Assembly (NCBI GenBank): GCA_963971305.1
Contig: OZ020306.1
Span: forward strand, 58,998,686 to 59,062,685
Direction of reading: 5' to 3'
DNA from: Arcuatula senhousia
Lineage: Eukaryota; Mollusca; Bivalvia; Mytilida; Mytilidae
Length of the DNA stretch: 64,000 nt
Shown: positions 57,767 through 64,000 of the stretch, one piece after another
Layout: each line of letters starts with the position of its first letter
How positions within the stretch are numbered: the stretch's first letter is position 1
Notes under the pieces: generated by a model
Told to the model about the DNA's origin: nothing
The model's database searches: none
Seen by the model: the letters and a program-made list of their open reading frames with translations, nothing else
Position numbers and translations under genes: made by a program

Positions 57767-57937
57767 CTTGTCCTGTTTGTGTGCCGTTCGGTAATCACGG
57801 TATTTTCCATAGCGTTAAAACAACGAAATATTAATTTTATTCCAAAATAAAAACCCTAGGCTAATTGGCAAATAGACTATTGATGTAAAAAAGGCATTCA
57901 AAAAATCTCACGGGAGAGGCAACATACCCTAATTCGG

Positions 57938-58322
57938 ACAGGGATGTGTGCCCCAGGTAGTTGAATGTGGCAGCCCTGACATTAAGAGATGCAGGGTCGT
58001 CAGGCAATAATGCGGATAACCTGACCGCAAACCATAGTGGTGCACCGTGTTGGAAAACATGTCACGTGCGAGGTCACGTGCCTCGCACGTTAAAGAACCC
58101 TGCTGCAGGTATCGGTAAGAGTAGGACATGTAGGATTCCCATGCAGGAGGCTAAATTACCCGTCCCTACCCATCACTCCTTTTTCCAGTGGCAGTCAAAA
58201 CACTCCTACCCGATTGGCCTTGCACTTCATCATCATTTCATGCCATCATCACTTTCATGCTCATCTCCCGGATATAGCCGAAATCATGCTGCTTGGGGGT
58301 AAAGCAATCACTAACTAACCAC
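57938..58322 (+). mobile_element. Family B retroposon (copy B3), 5'-truncated
   Basis: From GGGATGTGTGCCCCAGGTAG through CTGACCGCAAACCATAGTGG, CTCGCACGTTAAAGAACCCT, CCCATCACTCCTTTTTCCAG and CATCTCCCGGATATAGCCGA to the CACTAACTAACCACTAACC tail. The head (~100 bp) is absent. A small duplication lies at the GTCACGTGCGAGGTCACGTG site. Confidence 0.9.
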
Positions 58323-58367
58323 TAACCCCAAATTCGATGCCACTTCGAATGATATTACCTGCTGCTA

Positions 58368-58431
58368 TACATCCTCGGAAACCCAGGGGTTCTTCTCTCG
58401 CCTACTCGTTCATCACCGAGGATGGCTGCTA
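58368..58431. repeat. Inverted-repeat hairpin, also at the window end
   Basis: CATCCTCGG and CCGAGGATGGC enclose CCCAGGGGTTCTTCTCTCGCC. The left arm and following bases (ATCCTCGGAAACCCAGGGGT) recur at 63981-64000 where the window ends, so this is an interspersed repeat terminus. Confidence 0.6.
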
Positions 58432-58439
58432 TACTGCTT

Positions 58440-59558
58440 TCTGGCAACAGTGCACATAAATTTTTAACACTTTTTAAAACAACATTGAAAGGTTATCCCA
58501 TCATTATTCTGTACAAACAACTTTTACAAAAGATATGACGTATGTATTTCTGACTCGTTATATAAATGGTAACTTTATGGCTGTTGAAAAACTCATTTCG
58601 GTATTGAATCATTCCGGAGACACAAGGTTTTGCATTTACTTATATCATATTTCACTTCCATGCACTTTTCCTGAACTCTCTCTCTTGTTAAGGTAGACAC
58701 ACGTTCACAAATATTCAAGCCACTTGAGTATATCATTGTTTTAGTATTGTGATAGACATTTAGAAAAAATTTGTATGACTGAGACCAAAAATATGACGAT
58801 GGCGACACGGTAAAATAAAAGAAAACGGTCAAAGGTGTGAAAAGTGTACCATCAAGTAACAATTGCGTCATGAGAGTTATAAAAAAATCTTTATTTTATA
58901 ATGTATCATGACTTTTTTTCAAATAAATTCAAAATCTTTGAAATACATGTTAACCATGTGGCAAAAAAGGAACTTTGTAATTTTGTTGATAATTGATAAA
59001 CGATTTTGGAACAATCGTTTCAATAGTAATGCTTACGGACTTAATAAAATTTTTGCTCTAATTGTTTTAATGATTATTTTGAAAATTTAAAAAAATGTGT
59101 ATACTACAATTTTTTTATTTGTCATGCCTTTAAGAAAGAGACGATTCATCTTGTTAGAAGTATAAAACTATATTTATTATTAAAATGGTTGTCTGAGTAG
59201 CATGAATGTCGAACCTACCTTACAGTCTTCATATTCCTTTTCTAACAGTCTTCTAATCTTAGAAGGTATGTCATGACTATTTCTCTCAGGAGACGAATGT
59301 ATTATCTGCTTTGGCATGTCGTTTTCTATAAGCGATATCATTTTTTTATTTTCGAAAAGTGTTCCAAAAAGTTAGCCCACCATTTTTCTCTGTGTGTTCT
59401 ACATGGTCAGCGAATAGATATTGCCACTGGGGAAGTTTTGTTTTCAAGGTTTAATTTATCAAAACTTGGATGTAATATTTTTGGTATTCACTTGGGTTTA
59501 GCATTCCATTCTCATCTAATTTTCAATTGCTACACCCCAATAATTTTCAATTGCTACA
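58440..59558. other. AT-rich gap
   Basis: No supported gene. TTCAATTGCTACACCCCAATAA is a local duplication around 59520-59565. A minus-strand open frame at 58593-58871 lacks recognisable features. Confidence 0.45.
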
Positions 59559-59574
59559 CCCCAATGCCTTGTAA

Positions 59575-59798
59575 CATAGGCAAAATTTTCCGCCCCTACC
59601 CACCTCTCCCCTTTTCCTGTGGTTCTTCAAAATTAACCGGTCCTTTGTTTCCCACCCCATTCCCATATTTCATATATCATCATCATTTCATGTTCATTGT
59701 ATCATCCTTTTCATGTTCATCGCCTGTAAATAACCTATATAGCGTTGCACGGGCGTAAAACACCAACTCACTCACTCACTCACTCACTCACTCACTCA
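59575..59798 (+). mobile_element. Family A retroposon (copy A8), 5'-truncated
   Basis: The TSD CCCAATGCCTTGTAA flanks it (59560-59574 and 59799-59813, 15 bp). It begins CATAGGCAAAATTTTCCGCC, so only the last ~220 bp are present, including TATATAGCGTTGCACGGGCG and a long (ACTC)n tail. Confidence 0.93.
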
Positions 59799-59904
59799 CC
59801 CAATGCCTTGTAATCATGGTAACCAAATCTTTTAAAAATTTATAATGTAGAGGCAATGTATGCTTTCTTATTTCATTTATATGAGCTTACCAATATTAAC
59901 CTGA

Positions 59905-60058
59905 CGGGTGTGCTACAGCAAGCAGCGACTGCTTACTCTTCCGGAGCACCTGAGTTCACTCTTGTTTCGACTGGTAAATCGCGTTGTTGATTGATATTCA
60001 GTTATTTTAGGTTTCCATGTTGTCTGTTTTTGTCCCGATCTTGTTGGTGTTTACTGGG
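59905..60058 (+). mobile_element. PLE 3' UTR fragment
   Basis: GGTGTGCTACAGCAAGCAGC, TTCACTCTTGTTTCGACTGG and GTTGATTGATATTCAGTTAT match the PLE 3' UTR at 16045-16225. It stops at GGTGTTTACTGG. Confidence 0.85.
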
Positions 60059-60067
60059 TTTTGAAGG

Positions 60068-61675
60068 GATCAGGTTTTGAGAGAAGAGTCAAATGGGCCA
60101 AAATATGAAAATGTTACTGGAGGAACGGCATCGGAATCCGGTTTAGAAGCAGGAATCCCTGACGAGGTGGAGGTTGATTTTCAGCCTCACCAGGACATGG
60201 TTACCATAAACAGTCCCCTTGAGACAGATGATGTAGGGCCAAGACCGACTCGAACTCGAAAAGATCCAGTTTGGATGCGAGACTACGCTAGGAATTGGTA
60301 AGCTGATAAATCATAGATTTGTTAATATATTGTAAACAAATGTATATGCTTAAAAAGGGGGGATTAGCAACATATTATTTTTTTTTTATTTTCCTACTTT
60401 TTCAGATAGCTAATGTCCCGTGCGGGGCCCGGGTGGCGAATAGGCCCGCAGCAGAGCCTAGCTTGTCGTAAGAGGCGACTAAGGGTCTTGGGATTCTGAT
60501 GTCGGGTCAGTGCTCAGCCCACAGAGCGACCAAGTGTGTACCCTAGGTGGCTGAATAGGGTGGCCCTTGTCCGCGGGGGTTGTCAGGTCTATAATACGGA
60601 AACCCTGACCGCCGACCATAGTGGGCCAACGTGTGTGGAGAGTGCCACGCTTCATGCACGTAAAAGACCCCTTTGTGGACCGCCAAGAAGTGCACCACAT
60701 AGGCTAAATTTTCCGCCCCTACCCACCTCTCCCCTTTTCCTGTGGTTCTTCAAAATTTACCGGTCCTTTGTTTCCCATCCCACCCCCATATTTCATTCAT
60801 CATCACCATTTCATGTTCATTTTATCACCCTTTTCATGTTCATCGCCTGTAAATAACCTATATAGCGTTGCACGGGCGTAAAACACCAACTCACTCACTC
60901 ACTCACTCAGATAGCTAATACCAAACAGACTAGCAAGAAGACGATAAGATGTCCTCTGTGTGCCGGGAATTTTGGCTCAAACAAACACAAAGTTTGTCGA
61001 GCACATGCCAGCGTGCATTCAGAGAAAGCAGGATGAAATAAATTCGTATGCATTTGTTTGTTGTTTGTTTTATGTCCAGTCAACAATATTTCAGTCATAA
61101 TCAGGACAATTCGTATGTAACCACCCTGGTTATAAATATGCTGCCACAAGAAAATACGACTATGAGAGACATCTCAAGAGAAAGCATGATTGTGATCAAG
61201 CATTTGTTGATGAAACAATTGAATCAGAGATTCCGATCTTGACTTGTGCGACCCAGGGAATCTTTCTGCTATTTTAGGGGAAGGGGTGTCAGCTGAGCCT
61301 GCAAAAGAGAGAAGTTCTACACCTGTGGAAGACTTGGAAATATGTAGAATTAAAAGAAAGGCGACAGCACTAGCACCTTTAGTGTCTACAAAAAGGAGGC
61401 GGAGGCTCATTGAATCGTTAAAAAAAAACTTAGGGCCCAGCAGGCCTGCTGTACGAAAGACCACGGCAATAATCACAAGACCAACCGAGCTGGTCATTAC
61501 CCAGGCCATTTCGAGCACTCGCCAGGAACCTTCCACCTCCATTACCGTTGGTTCTGGTAGTAGCATGTCAAGTCCGAAATTCGTGGAAACAGGAACACAG
61601 ACGGGAAAGGTCAAGGAAAAGAAGGAGGAAGGTGAGGCGAACAGGGACTATATTAGAATAAGAATGGACTGAATA
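60068..61675 (+). pseudogene. Gypsy-tail-like exon followed by zinc-finger/basic reading frames
   Basis: 60068-60301 reads VLREESNGPKYENVTGG, acidic middle, then RPTRTRKDPVWMRDYARN, which resembles the variable C-terminus of Ty3/gypsy integrase proteins. A donor (TTG|GTAAGC) follows. After an acceptor CTTTTTCAG, now duplicated by the A9 insertion, a frame reads KKTIRCPLCAGNFGSNKHK with VCRAHAS (C2H2-like) and stops. A second finger, CNHPGYKYAATRKYDYERHL then KRKH, lies at 61116-61190. In a shifted frame 61244-61672 gives ERSSTPVEDLEICRIKRK, STKRRRRLIESLKKN and a KVKEKKEEGE end. Straight joining of the first donor and acceptor makes a stop, so the gene is either decayed or spliced otherwise. 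The layout recalls 2503-5218, where gypsy integrase is also followed by a zinc-finger frame. Confidence 0.45.
60415..60907 (+). mobile_element. Full-length family A retroposon (copy A9, reference copy)
   Basis: The TSD CAGATAGCTAAT flanks it (60403-60414 and 60908-60919), giving a 493-bp insert. Order: head GTCCCGTGCGGGGCCCGGG with TGGCGAATAGG (A-box-like), CTTGTCGTAAGAGGCGACTA, GATGTCGGGTCAGTGCTCAG, GGTTGTCAGGTCTATAATAC, CCACGCTTCATGCACGTAAA, CCGCCCCTACCCACCTCTCC, CATGTTCATCGCCTGTAAAT, TATATAGCGTTGCACGGGCG and (ACTC)n. It landed across the CAG of a predicted splice acceptor, so that acceptor is duplicated. No ORF. It needs a LINE enzyme; the head is like the LINE 5' UTR at 33.7 kb. Confidence 0.95.
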
Positions 61676-61710
61676 GAAGCGACTTGATCTTAGTAAGCTG
61701 GACATTGTTC

Positions 61711-61791
61711 ATGGTATCATCCTTTTCATGTTCATCGCCTGTAAATAACCTATATAGCGTTGCACGGGCGTAAAACACCAACTCACTCACT
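61711..61791 (+). mobile_element. Family A retroposon, short 3' end (copy A10)
   Basis: TGGTATCATCCTTTTCATGT through TATATAGCGTTGCACGGGCG to CAACTCACTCACT, about 80 bp only. Severe 5' truncation as in aborted target-primed insertion. Confidence 0.9.
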
Positions 61792-61974
61792 AATTAGAAG
61801 AGAAACTGTTTGAGAACATTGAAGTGTTTGATATTACTGTATTGTGCTCAATTGATTTTTTTTTTAATTCGAATATTGTTTTGTTAAATCAGGGAGAGTC
61901 TGTACATATTTGAGTTGATTTGTCATAATATAATTAAGGTTCTTGTACATTTCGTATTGTTAAATAATTGTGTC

Positions 61975-62160
61975 CAGTCGGATTACGGACGTTAAATCTA
62001 CGCCCCGTGTGCAGGAAATGTCACGCCTGTGCACGTTAAAGATCCCTTCGGCAGTAGCAGTCTCCTGTGGGCTGTATTCGATAAGAGTAGGCACGAGCCG
62101 CTGCTTAGGCAAAATTACTCCATACCGGTTTGGGCATATATCTTTCGGTGGCCGTTAAAA
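61975..62160 (+). mobile_element. Third retroposon family (C), fragment
   Basis: GTGCACGTTAAAGATCCCTT, CGATAAGAGTAGGCACGAGC and TTCGGTGGCCGTTAAA parallel CACGTTAAAGAACCC and GGTAAGAGTAGGAC of family B, though the rest differs. It is probably the middle of a related retroposon without head or tail. Confidence 0.5.
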
Positions 62161-62169
62161 TTGTATTTT

Positions 62170-64000
62170 AGCTAATGGTTGGTCATCTCCAAATTTTCCA
62201 AAAACTCTTGTCTATATCATAACTGTAATTTAAGTCGTATCGCCCCAACATATCCATCTGCTGATTACTTGGTGTTAATTTTGGTTCTTTAGTTCCTGAT
62301 GCATAAATTTCTTCGTTATTAGTTCTTTCCTAAGTTTCCCATTTCGTTAATTGCGAGGACGCATTTCTTGGAGGCGTGGGTAATGTGACAAAAATGGTTT
62401 CAGTACTTACATTTTGACAGATTGTCTTGGATAATCCACACTTTTTTACAAATATAGTAAAATTGATAACAACAGACATTTCCTACGCAAATTCTTATTG
62501 TTACTGTTTTCCAGTCATGTTTAAATGTAAATAAATTTACTTTCGTTATTTGGGATTCTATAATTAGCTATTTTTTAGAAAGTTATTAATTAAATATAAA
62601 GGAAATCGGACAGGTTAATAATATCCGAAGTTCCATGTTTTAGCTTAGTTTTTGCAAGGGTAATGTTTGAATGGGTAACTTACTTGGATTATGACTTACA
62701 AAATATGATACCCCACAAAAAATAGTTCATTGATCTGTATGCTGCAAACTCCAGAACAACAAATTTATGAATCAACAAACTGATCCTATTCCATTGAAAC
62801 AACACAAAACCTATTACCTGCCCCCCTTCCATTTAAAAAAAAGTGAATATGAATTAAACGATTTATAAACCTTATTGTAGATCTTGCATGAACAAGAATT
62901 GCTATTTACAAAAGCTCATAGATGGAAGGTGTTCCATTTGTGGTGTATTCTACAGAGAAAACACAGGGGGTGAAGGCTACATCGGCCAAATATTACTACA
63001 GACCCGTGAATAGGTTAACACTTACACAGTATTTAAACAACAGTTAACTACTTTGGCAAAAAAAATGGGAATAAGACTTCGAGATTGACGCCATTGAACA
63101 CCTACCAATTGAAATGTGACCAGTGGAAACAAAATAACAAAATTTGGTGAACTACATGTAAATGAATATCTGAGAATTAAATGTTATTGAAAATAAGGTA
63201 TAACAGCATTGGAGGCATTTGTTTTTCTTAATTCTGTATTGTTAAGATAAAAAATTCAACAAACAAAATTACACTATAAGCACATTACTTGCAACAATTA
63301 TCAAATGTGATATCTTAGAAGACATTTCAATATTAAGTTGTTTTTGATTTTTTTACATACATGTACATGTAATTCTTTTAGAAATCTCATCTACATGTAT
63401 AAAAGTAACTTGCATTTGTTGCTGTATTTTCATGATTAGACATTAAGTTCAATAATGTAGACATCTCTGACATCTTTTGAATCGGCGGTTCAAAGATGTC
63501 AAAGGAGCTACAATATTGTATCTGGATTAGACATGAAACATCAATCCATCAACGTGACATGTCTTGTCATGTACTACTTCATTATTTAAGTTAAAGGTGA
63601 CAAAACTCCCTTGAACAATATTAATCCCAGATTTGTTAAGTGCCAAATGAAATTTCTCTTCATCTTTATCAGCTGACTGTAAATAAAGATTTTAAGCTGG
63701 ATTCAGTACATGGATATTTAAATTTAAGATGCTGTCCATGTAGGAATCAGCCTACAGAATTTGGTACATGAATTTTTCGCAGCAAATTTATTGTTTTAAT
63801 GTATTGTTGGACACATGTAAAACAACAATCACCAGGATTCGTTTGAAAGCAACATGGATGACGTGTCATTCAGCCTTAAAATTCATAAACAGAGCAACCA
63901 GATTTTGCAAGTATGCAAGAGTTATCTCCCTTTTTTCTGCATTATTTTCAATGCATTCTATATAAATTATATCTAAGTTCATCCTCGGAAACCCAGGGGT
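62170..64000. other. AT-rich gap to window end
   Basis: No supported gene. The segment near 63489 (TCAAAGATGTCAAAGGAGCT) repeats one at 43223. The last 22 bp match the hairpin repeat at 58369. The open frame at 63768-63965 shows no recognisable motif. Confidence 0.5.

Noticed and set aside
60415..60500. HDV-like ribozyme in the family A head because of TGGCGAAT
   Set aside because: Only about 20 bases precede the motif, so the double pseudoknot stems cannot be formed upstream. A pol III A box is a simpler reading, itself unproven.

Overview
The window is animal nuclear DNA, very probably from a bivalve mollusc and perhaps a mussel. The evidence is the lack of operons, GT-AG introns, high AT content, and a dense mix of Penelope-like elements with hammerhead ribozymes, LINE ORF1s with zinc knuckles, (ACTC)n-tailed retroposons and tandem arrays inside inverted-repeat elements. 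I see no complete conserved host gene. The best-preserved coding sequences belong to mobile elements. The species call is inference; the element calls rest on motifs, repeat comparison within the window and target-site duplications (TSDs).

Layout. 1-5.2 kb: a LINE tail, a broken Ty3/gypsy integrase split by a short retroposon, and a decayed zinc-finger reading frame downstream of it. 5.7-12.6 kb: a 6.85 kb element with 26-bp inverted ends and TA flanks; its core is a ~248-bp satellite in a ~1001-bp higher-order period, with a hAT-like element nested inside. 13-16.9 kb: nested retroposons (families A and B) and a rearranged Penelope-like element (PLE) carrying three hammerhead ribozyme motifs. 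16.9-27.8 kb: a PIF/Harbinger-type element with two convergent spliced genes: a zinc-finger/SANT gene with an alternative RING-finger last exon on +, and a two-exon DDE transposase on - whose intron holds a PLE. 29-38 kb: possible host terminal exons, LINE 5' regions with ORF1, and SINE-like insertions. 38.7-43.2 kb: a ~165-bp tandem array of about 25 copies behind a hairpin. 44-45.6 kb: a mariner-type MITE and a PIF-type MITE. 47.5-50.6 kb: a repeat element split by a 1834-bp insertion made of 4.8 near-identical 382-bp units. 55-62 kb: an inverted LINE copy, coding relics and more retroposons.

The most notable object is the 382-bp array at 48174-50007. Each unit contains a full type I hammerhead fold (six-pair stem I, CUGAUGA, stem II, GAAA, short stem III, AUA cleavage triplet). 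The array is flanked by the 7-bp duplication TTTATAT, and an uninserted relative of its target lies at 31.3-32.8 kb. This is the structure expected of an animal retrozyme, a non-autonomous retroelement that moves through self-cleaved circular RNA. The units share a segment with the ribozyme-bearing PLE repeats at 15.4-16.8 kb, which suggests a PLE as source of the enzyme. A second theme is that family A retroposons carry 12-15 bp TSDs, 5' truncation and a head resembling the LINE 5' UTR at 33.7 kb, so LINE machinery probably moves them.
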